Source: Ciona intestinalis (lineage: Eukaryota > Chordata > Ascidiacea > Phlebobranchia > Cionidae). From it: a stretch of 64,000 nucleotides of DNA. The stretch is from positions 2,503,962-2,567,961 of the forward strand of contig NC_020172.2 in the NCBI RefSeq assembly GCF_000224145.3, in the 5' to 3' direction. A model generated the notes under the pieces. The model made no database searches, had not been told where the DNA came from, and saw only the letters and a list, made by a program, of their open reading frames with translations. Each line of letters opens with the position of its first letter. Within the stretch, counting starts at the first letter, position 1. A program made the translations under genes and the position numbers. Below, in pieces: positions 20,917 through 32,400 of this stretch.

Positions 20917-20928
20917 CGCGCATGCGCA
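20917..20928. promoter_or_regulatory. NRF1-type palindrome upstream of cyclin T
   Basis: CGCGCATGCGCA fits the NRF1 consensus YGCGCAYGCGCR exactly. It lies 60 bp upstream of the cyclin T ATG in an otherwise AT-rich region. It is a sequence match only, with no proof of use. Confidence 0.6.
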
Positions 20929-20951
20929 CTGAGATTCATGACACGAGACCG

Positions 20952-20959
20952 TGACGTCA
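20952..20959. promoter_or_regulatory. CRE palindrome upstream of cyclin T
   Basis: A perfect TGACGTCA (CREB/ATF site) lies 95 bp upstream of the cyclin T ATG and 24 bp beyond the NRF1-type palindrome. The pair looks like a housekeeping proximal promoter. Confidence 0.6.
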
Positions 20960-21177
20960 TGATTGCGCAACATTTATTCATGAACAAAAGCAAATTTCAC
21001 GCTTAGCTGAAGACGCAATGATGCATTACAAAACAAATCAATGTTCCAAAACAAACTTATTTTGTTCGGTTTATATTATTAGAACTTACAATGCATATAT
21101 TTAGCAAGTAAACAATGCGGATAAACGATTTGCCCTGAAATAAAATATACGATTTCTATGTCGACTTCTTTGCTTGA

Positions 21178-21486
21178 TCAAAACATGGCGGACTCGACGA
21201 ATCCTTTTTTCTGTCGACTTCTGCTACCAAATCCATCTGAACTAAACATAGGCCGACTCGACGCACAATTTTCACCCTTTCCAATGTAAACACTCGAAAA
21301 TATAACGATGTTACTGGCCCTTTCAGCCGACATACCAGCACAGAGCGTATTGACAGCAACTGCGAGCTGTTCAGTCAGTCCTGGCAGTTTATCGTTTGCT
21401 GCTTTCTTCGTGGAGCTTTTTTTAGCGCTCTCTCGCATGAAGCCTCTCTCACATTTGTCGCAGCAACCAAACAAAGCTGAAGTCAT
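21178..21486 (-). CDS. Uncertain short open frame
   Basis: From an ATG near 21486 this frame reads MTSALFGCCDKCERGFMRES and ends at TAG/TGA near 21178, about 102 residues. It is basic, has a CCDKC cluster near the start and LTEQLAVAVNTLCAGM in the middle, and has no domain I recognise. No splice sites or poly(A) signal single it out. It could be a lineage-specific gene, an exon of one, or chance. It is listed only because it is the longest frame in the 2.1 kb interval and its upstream in-frame extension has no ATG. Confidence 0.2.
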   Translation of the reverse strand: MTSALFGCCDKCERGFMRESAKKSSTKKAANDKLPGLTEQLAVAVNTLCAGMSAERASNIVIFSSVYIGKGENCASSRPMFSSDGFGSRSRQKKGFVESAMF

Positions 21487-22974
21487 TTGCAGTTCTGTGT
21501 ATAACTGCTGATTACTTTGTGTTGCTTTCGTGGTTGCTAGTTGATGTTGTCCCACATTTCCATCAGTTTAATTGTATTTTGATTTTTTCCAATGCGACCA
21601 CGAATACCACAAATCAGCCTGCAGTTTCCTATCTCGAGAAGAAAATTGAATACGTCTGTTTTTGAAAAACGTTCAAGGCCAAATGTTATGTTGTGTCATA
21701 TTCTACCACGCTTCTAGTTCAAAGAACGGCCGTAATGTAATTATCAATACGCAAAAGGTTATTATAAATAATGCATGGTTTCTCGATATACTTTCAGATT
21801 TTATAATAGATTGCATGGTTGCACATTATCGCCAAACCGATTTTTCAAATAATGTTTAGCCAAACTGCTACAAAATAGTTTTCTTTAAACTATGTGTTAT
21901 AAAGTAAATGATAATTGATATAGCAACATTACCAGTATTACTACATAGCGCTATTACGTGTCTACTATAGCTATTACGTGTCTACTATAGATCTACTTCA
22001 GATGGACTTGCGACTCTATTTGCTGGTTACTTACCGTTAGGCCCACATACCTATCTTCCTGTATTACAGCAGGAAAGCGTTTAAGTATTGTAGCAACCAC
22101 GGCCCATTTACGAAAGCTACATACAGTATTGAGGCAATCGTTTCAGTTATTTTAAAAACCTAAATAAGGTATAGTCTATAAAAGACCACAAACATAACAA
22201 AATTTGCTTTGCAGTTGTTTACGATCTCCGTTAGTCTTCATAAAACCAAGTTATACAACTTTTATTTGCTTGTTATTATCAACAGTAATATACATATGTA
22301 TGCTTGAATAAATTACAACAACAAATAAACCTATATATCTTTTAAAACTTTTAAGATATGGAAATCACAGCAATGGTTTCAAGTACTAATTACCAAATTT
22401 AACATTACAGTTCAGACTACTACAATGTAATCTACATTTTTGTTCCAAATGTACAGGGGTGACAAGATGGGTTTGCTATATACAAGAAAAAATAAACAAT
22501 AAATTTCCATTACTTAGCATTTCACATTTGTCAGATTAAACATTTAGGCAAGTGTGCTTAAAATACATTAATTTAACATCAAACAACGTACATAATAATA
22601 GATACCCCATTATATACAGTAGTCAACTAAACATGAGCGATGGGCCAACTGCTGAACTAAATCCTATGTAATTAACTATTCACACTGTTGTACATTGTGC
22701 ATCAGGATATCATGTGGCAACTTAATTTGTAATCCTAGCAAAAACTTTATCAAAACTTTTAATTAAAATATATTCAATTATGCAAACTTTGCTTGAGATA
22801 ACAATGAGTCGACATAATACCAAACACATGGAATTAAATAAACATCCTAAATAATGAACAACAAGAAATCATTAGTGTTTGCTTTTTGAGACAGCTTTCT
22901 TTAGCTTGTCTCTATGAGCTAGTTAATTACAGATGTATGGCATAGTTCCATACAGTCTCCTTATATCCACAACA

Positions 22975-25900
22975 CTAGTTGCTACTCCCAAAAATGGAAA
23001 GAATAAAGATGAAAATGTAAACAACATCTATGTAGAGATTGAGGGCACCATAGATGTATTCTTCTGGGTCAAGCTCATAACGTTTTCCTCCCATTATAAG
23101 TTGAGTGTCGAAAGCCAGGAACTGACAATATTTAATTTATTTAAATTATATTACAATCTCAAATATATGTATGTATTAATATGTATATACTAATATTAGA
23201 TCTATTTTATACTGTAACTATGAAAAAGCGCATCATAATCCTATTTCTTTGCACATAACCTCCTATTTACTTTAACTGCGAATAATCAGAAATATATTAT
23301 CCCTTGCATACAATCTGTATTTGTGTACTCTAACTATACACATTGATAACAAACTATATTTGTGAACTATTAACCAAATACTTGAAAAAAGTTAGTTCAA
23401 AAAGACCTAGAATCTTGATATTCTATGTTACACAAATGTATACAGAAAATGTTATGCTTGCATTTTAAATAAATCCGGACAACTTACCAAAGTGAAAACA
23501 AGAGCACCCAGGGATCCATATACAACATGAAGATACTAGAGGATAAGAACATATTTTAGATAGATAAATATGCACCTAGGGTGCCATGTAGACAAACTTA
23601 TGAATGTTGTGATAAGAATAACCATGTATGCTAAATGTTAGGGAGTGTTTGAATAGTTACCACCATTGACGTCATTTTAAAAGAGGTTAAGAAACTTCAA
23701 AAGGATCTATTTTATTGACACCACAGAAAACTAGTGAAATTTTAAGTGTTTTTAAACATGCATATTTTTTATATTTAAACCAACTTTATAAATAACTAAA
23801 GTAAGTTTATATAAAACAGCTGACGCTAAAGTTTATTTATACCACAACACTCAATTTTAACTATATATATATATATAGATATAAAACACAGTCACATACC
23901 CATGACTTATTCCATGTGAAGATAGTCACAAATCCAAACAGCATGAGCACAAGAACAAGTACAAAGAGAAGACCGGAGCATTTTGTGAAGTCAAATTTGG
24001 TTTGCAATGAGAATAATGTAACAGCTACACATACACCCTAAGAAAAGTCATTGCAAAGTGTGAATTTGTCTCTTGTTATACAGTCCTGTGGGCGTTAACA
24101 CATAATTTTTGTGAAGTCAAATTTGGTTTGCAATGAGAATAATGTAACAGCTACACATACACCCTAAGAAAAGTCATTGCAAAGTGTGAATTTGTCTCTT
24201 GTTATACAGTCCTGTGGGCGTTAACACATAATATCCCATATTCCCATATAGTGTTTTGGCAGTTAACCAGGCTGTGTTAAGAGTCATAAGGATTAAAGGA
24301 TAATTATATAAATCAGTAAATATTCTTTGTTAACTAGGCTACGAAATGCGACGATAAGAATGAAAACATGAATCATCTTACTTCAACGTATTGTATCGTC
24401 AAACGACCATACTCATTAGTGTTTTAAACATCACATATACTTTAATTTAATAATTTAATCTTATTTCATATAAACTATCACCAAAAAAAACTAGGTCATT
24501 GTTAAGCTTATTGGATTACACATCAAATAATATAAGGATATTTCATGAATTTAACACTGAGGTCAACAAAGAACTGTTGATATTACTGGCTTACTTCCAT
24601 AAGTTTTGCACCAAATTCAGTCGTTCTATTTGTGTATTTTAATAATAGATGGTTTAATAAGCAACTTACCACTGTTATGCCTAAGGCGATAACAACAGAC
24701 ATTGTGTCATAAAAGCTTGCAATAGTTCCAACCATGTAGGAGAGGGCAAGTGTCTAAATGAACAAAAAATATCAATAATATAGACAACAAAGTTATATTT
24801 ATGTGCTAACATTGGCACAAATCTCAGGTCTCCTTGCGTGTCTTGCCCATGAACCCGACTCATATGGGGTAAAGTAGGTTTCAAGGGTCTTGTGTAGTTA
24901 AAGGGGATAACATACCAGTACAAGCACAAAAAGGTAGGAGTGGAAGATTTTATGGTAGACATATATAATCATAAAATGTAAACATCTATTAGTAAAACTT
25001 ACGAAGATGGCAAGAACAATAATGTTGGTAGGATGCTTGCGTCGAACATTGGGGCAGCACACCAGAGCTATGTAGAGAGCAAGGAAAATAGCACTGTGTA
25101 ATATGAGGAACATTTAAATAGGTTGACAGTGGGAGACATTTTTTTCTTCTGGGAAATCCCATGCATTATCACAAGACCGATACCTTTACTAAAGCAATTC
25201 AATTTCACACAATTATTTTATAGGCTGATTGTCTTTAGAAACTTTGATGGGAGCTTTTTAGCACCGAAATATTAAATTGTATAGGCCTATCATTTCTTGA
25301 AAGATTCGATACCTCAGTTTATTTTGTTTTGGTATCATTTTAATGCTTATTAAAAGTTTACAGCTTCATAGATTGTGCATTGAGTAAATAGTCTGATTTT
25401 AAACAAATTTAGATTTAAACAGGATAATTTAAAAACGAATAACTAATGGTACTGGGACCCTGAGTTTAATTTTAAGAGTTGAGAATGTGGGGCTCACAGT
25501 CAGGCTACCGAAAACTGTATCAATTACAAACGTTTAATGGTAGGCTATATTTTCAAAAAAGAATAGTAACATTAGTTAGAACTAGAAAATTAATCTTACT
25601 ATGCAACATAATACATCGCTGAATTTGCTCTAATGAATGTCTTCACAGAAGGTCTGGAATTCAAAGAAAACAATGTGATTGTGATGTATGTGATACTTTT
25701 ATAATTTCATTTCACTTTTTTACATTTAGGGTTTTATCTTATTGCTGTATTCAAATTAGAAAAGTTTATACAAAAACTGATTAGTTGTATCATAAGGACA
25801 AAGCTAACATTTAATTCTAATCGTTTAAATACCTTATCAAAAATATTGCTTACATGAAAGTGAAAATGCAGACAATTCCAAATGTTACCAGCAGTTGAAG

Positions 25901-27520
25901 ACCCAGTGTGATGTAAACTTTCCGAATAAACAAACGACGAACACTTTTGTCGTCAAATGAACCTCTGGAATAAACAAAACTATTTGCAAATTGATTTAAC
26001 TCAAGCCTTGTAATTTTAGTGACAAATTGTGTTTAATGTAAATACACTAGTTAATGTGAACAATAAAAGATAATGACAAGTTAAGATAAAAAAAATCGCA
26101 AGTTTAAAGTTGTTTTACTCCTATTTCAATGAATGAAATTATATTCAAAGTACATAAAACTTTATATTGGGTGTCATTTTAAATAGTTTGCTATCCTTTG
26201 AATACTTACCGTGTTGTAAACCCTCCATCTTCAGCATGATGTGGTGTGGAATTGTATGACGGCTGATGGACAGCTGTTTCTAATATTTAGGAAAAGTCAG
26301 TGGTTGGTAATATGAAGTCACAAAATAACAACAGACCGTTCAGTTTAAAAGCATGCGTATAATAGGATATAGGAATATGGGAGCATCATTAAAAAGTGTT
26401 GGAAAATAGTTACAAGATGGTGGGCAGTTATATTGTTATTTGTGAGACAATTTCTATTATGGTGAAATAATAAATGATTTATATATTAGACATATGGCTT
26501 ATAACATTTTTATGAATATACCAAAGAATAAAGCTTTGGTTTTGTTGTTAGCAAATATGTTCAAAATGATTTAATAACATTAACAATAACATAGTATGTG
26601 AGTCATGTGACACGTGTGCGTGTTATGTCTGTTTTGCTTAAAAAGTGTCAACGCTACCAGTATGACAAATTAACTCAAACGCTATATGTGGAATTAAAAA
26701 CACATAAATAATTAAGTTTCTTTCAAGATTCTTTTAGACTTTTACCCTACTACAAAATTAACAGTAAAATAAGTGCAGTTGGTGATTGCCTACACTAATC
26801 TTATATTGCAGGCAACATGCAGCAAGCTAACAGACTACAAATTAGTGAACCATACCCGCAGCTGGCTGCACACTATTCTGTCCATAAGGAGCTATATAAG
26901 CACAGTTTTAAGTTACTACAGATGCAAGTACTATGAAAGCATAATATAATTTTATGTCAAGGAAATACAATTTTTAAATATCATATAGTTCCATTTAAAT
27001 TAACAACTATTTTGAACAACATTATCATATCCCACTTAATTGAGTATAATATTAAATATAAATTAATGAATATTTTCATATACATATATAAAATAAATCC
27101 ATCTATATATATATTATGTATCCCATGCTTTTAATCTGTAAACTGTTACAGTGTCGATTTCGAATTTACCATAACTAAAATTAGGCAATACGGTGACTAA
27201 TTTTGTGTGCATAAATACTTTTTTAACAACTTTTCATGCAGACTTGTGATGCTTAATTATTTTTTTCGCAAATTATTGCTGTATTGCTTTTAAAATATCA
27301 CCTACCAGCTGGGTGTGGTGCATACTGTGTCTGGTAATTCCCTGTGGGATACGGTTGCGCATATGGTTGGTTGGCTGGTGGGTATGTTTGGTTGGCTGGG
27401 GGGTAGGGGGCTCCTGCTTGTAGGGGTGCACTGGCTTGAACATAAGTTGTGGGTTGGGGGGTTTGGCTCAAACAACTTCTTCTCATCCATAGCTTCATTA
27501 TAAGATGGTGCTTGGGCCAT
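22975..27520 (-). CDS. Lifeguard/GRINA-type TMBIM protein
   Basis: Member of the TMBIM (Bax-inhibitor-1-like) family of ER/Golgi seven-helix proteins that affect calcium leak and cell death. Exons: 27520-27306, 26891-26856, 26279-26210, 25964-25854, ~25655-25600, 25095-~25003, ~24752-24671, ~24039-23900, ~23540-23488 and ~23127-22975. The Pro/Tyr-rich cytosolic N-terminus (PYPPANQ, PYGQN) is followed by SFDDKSVRRLFIRKVYITLG, the family signature, then helices VTFGIVCIFTF, AIFLALYIALVCCPNVRRKH, SYMVGTIASFYDTMSVVIAL, LFSLQTKFDFTKCSG and LHVVYGSLGALVFTL. The end is AFDTQLIMGGKRYELDPEEY and GALNLYIDVVYIFIFILSIF, with the Asp residues typical of the family. Two oddities are reported below: the first exon needs a frame change near codon 18, and the exon-8 acceptor region is tandemly duplicated. 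GRINA and FAIM2 (LFG) are not distinguished. Confidence 0.9.
23981..24232. repeat. Perfect 126-bp tandem duplication over a splice acceptor
   Basis: 23981-24106 and 24107-24232 are identical base for base. Each copy contains the intron end, the AG acceptor and the first ~59 nt of the Lifeguard exon reading GVCVAVTLFSLQTKFDF on the minus strand. Only the proximal copy (23981-24106) continues into the rest of the exon. The left unit end also carries TTAACACATAAT, part of the MITE landmark. Confidence 0.95.
24220..24345 (-). mobile_element. Degenerate MITE fragment
   Basis: TTAACACATAATATCC, GTTAAGAGTCATAAGGAT and ATTCTTTGTTAACTA appear in family order. The inverted terminal ends are missing. 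The fragment abuts the 126-bp tandem duplication. Confidence 0.45.
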
Positions 27521-28218
27521 TTTTACTGCTATTATGATACAATACACAGTTTATTCAAGTGGGCCAGTGAAACAAAGTTGCTGAAAATGTATCGTCTCAA
27601 ATCAATGCATTACAATATACACCACATCCACATTCACTGAGTACCACGCCACAAGTTTAACGGTGCACAATAATGATAACATCTACATGACACGCGCCTG
27701 AACATGAACAGGCGCTTACATGGCTTTATATTAGTATTTATTCGTCCTTAAATATCTGACATCTACTCTATAAACTTCTCTACAGTTCCGCTGCGAAATC
27801 TCGTGACAAAAAATATTTATTTTGTCGCCATATTGTAATATAAGATTTCTATTGCATAAGTTTGAATGGGGAGTGCAAATGAGAAATGAATGTTACGTAT
27901 TTACATTCGCGTAGCACGACAACTACTGTCTCTATAATACGAATATCCTATATATACCGTACACTCCGTGCAACGACCGCTATGGTCATGTGTATTACCA
28001 TGGTCCCCTAAAAATAAAGCAGGCCTAAGATTTTATTCATTACCCCCCAAAACGCACACGCCAGCAAAGAGTAGCAGATGGTAACATCGAACAACAAACA
28101 CGATGTTTTTTGATTACGATGGTATAGCTCAAACCACTATGGGAAAATACAATATGAAACCAACTACATCGAATTCAACCCTGCTTCCCTCCCTATACGT
28201 TATATAAAAAGGTAATAT

Positions 28219-28254
28219 CATAGTACTCTAAAACACTCTGTTTAGAGTACTATG
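28219..28254. repeat. Inverted repeat / hairpin
   Basis: Left arm CATAGTACTCTAAAACA and right arm TGTTTAGAGTACTATG are complementary apart from one extra A, with a 3-base loop. It does not match the MITE ends in this window. Confidence 0.7.
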
Positions 28255-28454
28255 GTAATATGCCTATGGGTAACAAACCTACACTGCAGAAGTACAAGTT
28301 AATATAGAGGATACGCGTAAAGGTAGCCTGACGCACATCCTATGGTATCCTATATGTGCACATTAGAATACATTTTACCATGATAAGTCAGCAAATAAGT
28401 TGGTTATACAGAAAGAACATGTCTATCTTTCAGCAAGGTGCTTTTTAATATTAG

Positions 28455-28654
28455 ACGTTGTGGGTGGTAGATGACGGAACACTTTTAGCACATAATATAA
28501 AATACCCTAATGTTTTTTAAGCAATTAATAACGGCGGCCTATGTGAGTCGGGAAGATGAGATTTTATAATCCTTTAAATATTTTTTGTTTACGACCAAAT
28601 GGGTTTAGAAAATAGAATAAAACGGTTCCGCATCTACCCCCACCCTACTATATC
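28455..28654 (-). mobile_element. MITE copy, left end worn
   Basis: TTTAGCACATAATA, GTTTACGACCAAATG and the right end CTACCCCCACCCTACTATA are in family order. The left terminal repeat is degraded (GTTGTGGGTGG). Confidence 0.7.
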
Positions 28655-28849
28655 ACGATACCGTAAAGATTTAAACCTGGCAAAACTTTTTTATATAAAA
28701 CAGAAAAAACGTACGTTACTGTCAAGTCAAAACAAATTTCTTGACAAAACGTTTAAATAAGGAATTTAAAAAATAGTAGCATATATTGGCTATTCTTATC
28801 AGCTCATTTTAGTAAATGTAAAACGTAAATTGCCGTCATACTCGTATAT

Positions 28850-29047
28850 GGAGCTGGACGGGGAAAGATGGGACACCCCTTAACTCTTTTCTCTCGTCCC
28901 AATAAGTAGTAAACCAAGAACATTAAAAAAATGTAAATAAAACTATATTCTTACGGCTCCCATAGACCGTTGTTAATTGCTTAAAACACGATCAGGATAC
29001 TTGGATATTATGTGCTAAAGGTGTCCCATCTCCCCCACCCTACTGTA
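28850..29047 (+). mobile_element. MITE copy, near full length
   Basis: Left end GGGGAAAGATGGGACACCCC and right end GTGTCCCATCTCCCCCACCC are followed by TACTGTA. The interior has AAGTAGTAAACCAAGAA and CCGTTGTTAATTGC. About 197 bp. Confidence 0.8.
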
Positions 29048-29112
29048 TTCTTAGTTTAAATCGTTTGATTGTTTAGCATGTAACGTAGATGGTACGTTCA
29101 GTCAGCTTTCGT

Positions 29113-29313
29113 ATACAGTAGGTTGTGGGAATATGGGACACCCTTTTCACATAATATCCAAATATCCTGATCGTGTTTTTAACAAATAACAACGGTTTAT
29201 AAGAGTCGTGAGGATACAGTTCTATAATTTTTTGAATGTTCTTTGTTTACTACCCAATGAGACAAGAAAATAGATTGAAAAGGTGTCCCATCTTCCCCCA
29301 CCCTACTATATAA
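29113..29313 (-). mobile_element. MITE copy, full length
   Basis: Left end TACAGTAGGTTGTGGGAATA and right end CATCTTCCCCCACCCTACTA are inverted repeats flanked by TA. The interior holds CACATAATATCCAAATATCC and GTTCTTTGTTTACTACC. About 200 bp, lying 66 bp from the copy before it. Confidence 0.82.
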
Positions 29314-29371
29314 TACAGCTCAGTGCGTAGGTATATTTTGATTCAGCTCAGTGCGTAGGTATGTATTGATT
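29313..29371. repeat. Two-copy tandem duplication, ~28 bp
   Basis: CAGCTCAGTGCGTAGGTAT occurs twice, about 28 bp apart, each followed by a TTGATT word. It lies between a MITE and the Mind-bomb-repeat gene, about 130 bp upstream of its ATG, so it is probably in the promoter or 5' UTR. Confidence 0.8.
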
Positions 29372-29496
29372 CAGCGTCCCAAGAGAAAAGCGATACTAAA
29401 GTTTCGTCTGTTCTGATTACGTAAAACAAACGGTTCGCGCGATCAAAGTAACGTTCATTTCAAATTTTGACATACGCGCTACAGAAAGAGTTGCAA

Positions 29497-32400
29497 ATGG
29501 CACTAGAACTCCAGCAACAGTTTTTCAGAGATTTAGCAGCAGCATATGTGCAGCAAAGAGGTAAGATTATAGTATTATAGTTGGGTGGGTGAAAACGGGA
29601 CTTTTTTAAAATCTACTTTTACGTTACACCCACAGTCCAACTAAAATCACCCTAAAACCATATACTTTTAGTTTGGAAATATTGGGCAATATGTGCTTAG
29701 GGGTTCTGTCTTACCCCACCTTCTAAACACTAAAAAATGGGACACATTACATATTAAAATGACTATAATATTTTAAAGTTTACATAGCCTATCAGCAAAG
29801 CATACCATGATAATTTCGTCTCGGTCGAATTATCAAGTTCAAGTTATAAACTAAGTATTTTTATATAAAGTTATTGAGATAACAAGATATTCATTCTAGG
29901 AATCCCACAGCCTACAAGTTTAAATTCAAATCTACAACAAAATATTCAACTTCCAGTAAGTACTTCTATATTAATATATTGCATGTTACCTTAACACATG
30001 ATAAACAGATAATGGCAGTTGCATATACCCTTACAATTGTTTATCTTAAAGGCACTAGGTGTCAATGGCCCAACACTTCAACAATTTGTGGAGGAAACTG
30101 TCTTTTACTGGAGAGCAAGGATATTAGAGGTTACAACTTAGTACCCATGTTAGCTTGGTTACTAATGGTTGCTTTTCTAGATTCGCAGTAAAATACGAAA
30201 AGTGGAATCTTCTGAAGTGAGGTAAAGTACCATGTTTTCGAGAATCAAACAATTTTGTTATTTTATTAACCTGCAGGCAACTGCAAATTAGGAGCAACCA
30301 AGACACCTTGCTGTTCCCACCTCCACCACCTCTACCAAGAGATGAAATAAAAGTAAACACCTTCATTGAAAAATTGCGAAATAATAATAATGTCTACACA
30401 ATAAAATTAAACAAATTTTCTTGTTTTATAGCTTGGTGATCGCGTCCGCATTACCCTAAAAAAGCGGCAACTGAAACAAGTACTAGCTCCACATAGCTGG
30501 AATGAATTAATTACACAGGTAAATAAATGGCCTATTTAAAAAAATTGATAAAAAACTGCCTTTTTACCAGAACTTTGGACATGTTGGTACAGTGGTCGGG
30601 CGATATAGGGACGGGAAATATGACACTGTTGTCTATTTCCCCAATACTGGAACAATGTAAGTCTATAATAAAATACATATTACCTGCCACAACCAGGCTT
30701 TGGAACAGAATCTAATATTAAACAGTAATTTTGACACATTTTAAATCTGTTTTACTTTCTATAAGGTGGTATATAAGCGATGGCAGTGCACTTGAAAGTG
30801 TGTCGGACACTTGTAAGGATGATGGCTCAACCCTCACTGCAAGTAATGATTTGCAGGTAAACTGGATTTATTTCGTTTTGGTGCCTGTTTTGTATCTATT
30901 CTTGTACATCTGATACTTTAAAATTTCTTCTATCATTTCGATGTATAAAAAACACTTGTAAATTTCAAGATTGGTACTGAGGTGGAAATAGATGTCGAAA
31001 CACGCTTAATTCAGCTGATGCAACCGAACCATGGTACTGATGTGAATCAACTTTTACAGGTATGCAATGACAAGATATATATTATATGTAATAGTTATAG
31101 GCTATATATTTGTAATGTTACGGTTACTATTTTAGTTACAAGATCGTCTTGGGCGAATTATTACATTCGATTCAAAAGGTGATGCATTCGTGACTGTGAG
31201 CGAATATTCCTGGTAAGTATACAAAGTATAGACGTCATTTTGATTATGCTATTTGTACTTGGTTTATTCTTCAAACAATGGTCTTCATTCTCTTTTATCC
31301 TCCTGTTTGGTGGTAAACAAAGAATATTTACAAAATTATCTACCCGTAACCGATCAACTCTAAAAGAGAATTGTTAAATGTTCAAAACACGATCAGGAAA
31401 TATGAAATTTAGGTGCTTACAGTATCCCATCTTACCCCACTGACCCCAGTACCATACATGTAGTCATAATATAACTGTATGCAAAAAAAAAATTCTATTA
31501 TTTACAGCGTGATTGTAAACAAAGCGCTCCTGTCCAAGCGAAAGTATCCGATCAACATTGAACTACCAAAGGTGTGAAATAATAAAATCATGGAGTTCCC
31601 CTACCATAAATTAATTTAATCTCTTATACCATAAATTACAGCATGCTCAAGGGTTCACTTTAGGTACACGTGTTGTTGTGAGTAGCGATCTTATGGAAGT
31701 AATGCAGGCAGTAAATGCTCTAACTGGGAAATGGAATTACGAAATGACACAGGTTGTGTGGCAGTTTTTTTTAATATTCTTTCTTCGTTAACGTAAGTTA
31801 TATTTTTGCGAAGATTCTGGGAAAAGTAGGGATAGTGACCTTTTCCGTGGAAAGAGAAGTTGTGGTAAAAGTAAAAGATCGGGTGTAAGTGTTTTGTTTA
31901 AAGAGAAAATTAACATGTATAATATTGAAACTCCTGACGTTTTTTGGAGTTTAAGTTGGTGTTTTTATGAAGTCTATATTTTTATAATGCGAAACAAATG
32001 CACTAAATTCAAAAACTTTTGTCTTATTTTTCTCTTATATCTTAAAATCTTCTTTTTAATGCAGATGGATACTACCCCCGAATTGTATTCAAAAAGAACG
32101 AAAAAAGAAAGATAAAAGAACACGACATAAGAGCGGCGAAGGCCATTTCAAAACTACAGAACAGTTTCCTTTTGAGGTGAATACGGTTTGTAAAACAGTT
32201 TTTGCAAGCGCTTTTGTGCATGATTGCTGTTAACGGCATTATAGACCTAATATTAGATTATTTCTAGATAAACCAAGTGGTTCAGATAATCAACGACCGA
32301 CGAATTCTCAGAATGTTAAAAGACCTTCGCGTTTCCGAGAAGTACTTTCAAGTATGTACTTTAAATTAAACCGTTTGTGGTTATGCTGAACCGGTGTTTG

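Larger units (their letters stand above)
20858..22974. other. Intergenic: cyclin T promoter and Lifeguard 3' side
   Basis: This holds the cyclin T upstream sites, an uncertain short open frame on the minus strand (next entry), and about 1.3 kb of AT-rich DNA. A 20-base direct duplication (CTATTACGTGTCTACTATAG, twice) sits near 21951-21990. A minus-strand AATAAA near 22262 could end a ~700 nt Lifeguard 3' UTR. Nothing else is recognised. Confidence 0.5.
27521..29496. other. Divergent intergenic region
   Basis: This lies between the minus-strand Lifeguard start and the plus-strand Mind-bomb-repeat gene. It contains three MITE copies, a 17-bp-arm hairpin and a 27-bp tandem duplication (all listed). 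There is no supported exon. Promoters of both flanking genes should be here. Confidence 0.5.

Noticed and set aside
24681-25113. Possible separate small membrane protein genes on the minus strand
   Set aside because: Their hydrophobic parts are internal helices of the Lifeguard gene, with flanking intron read-through.
29979-31182. Independent plus-strand short genes
   Set aside because: They are exon pieces of the Mind-bomb-repeat gene plus intron sequence; the exon parts join in phase.
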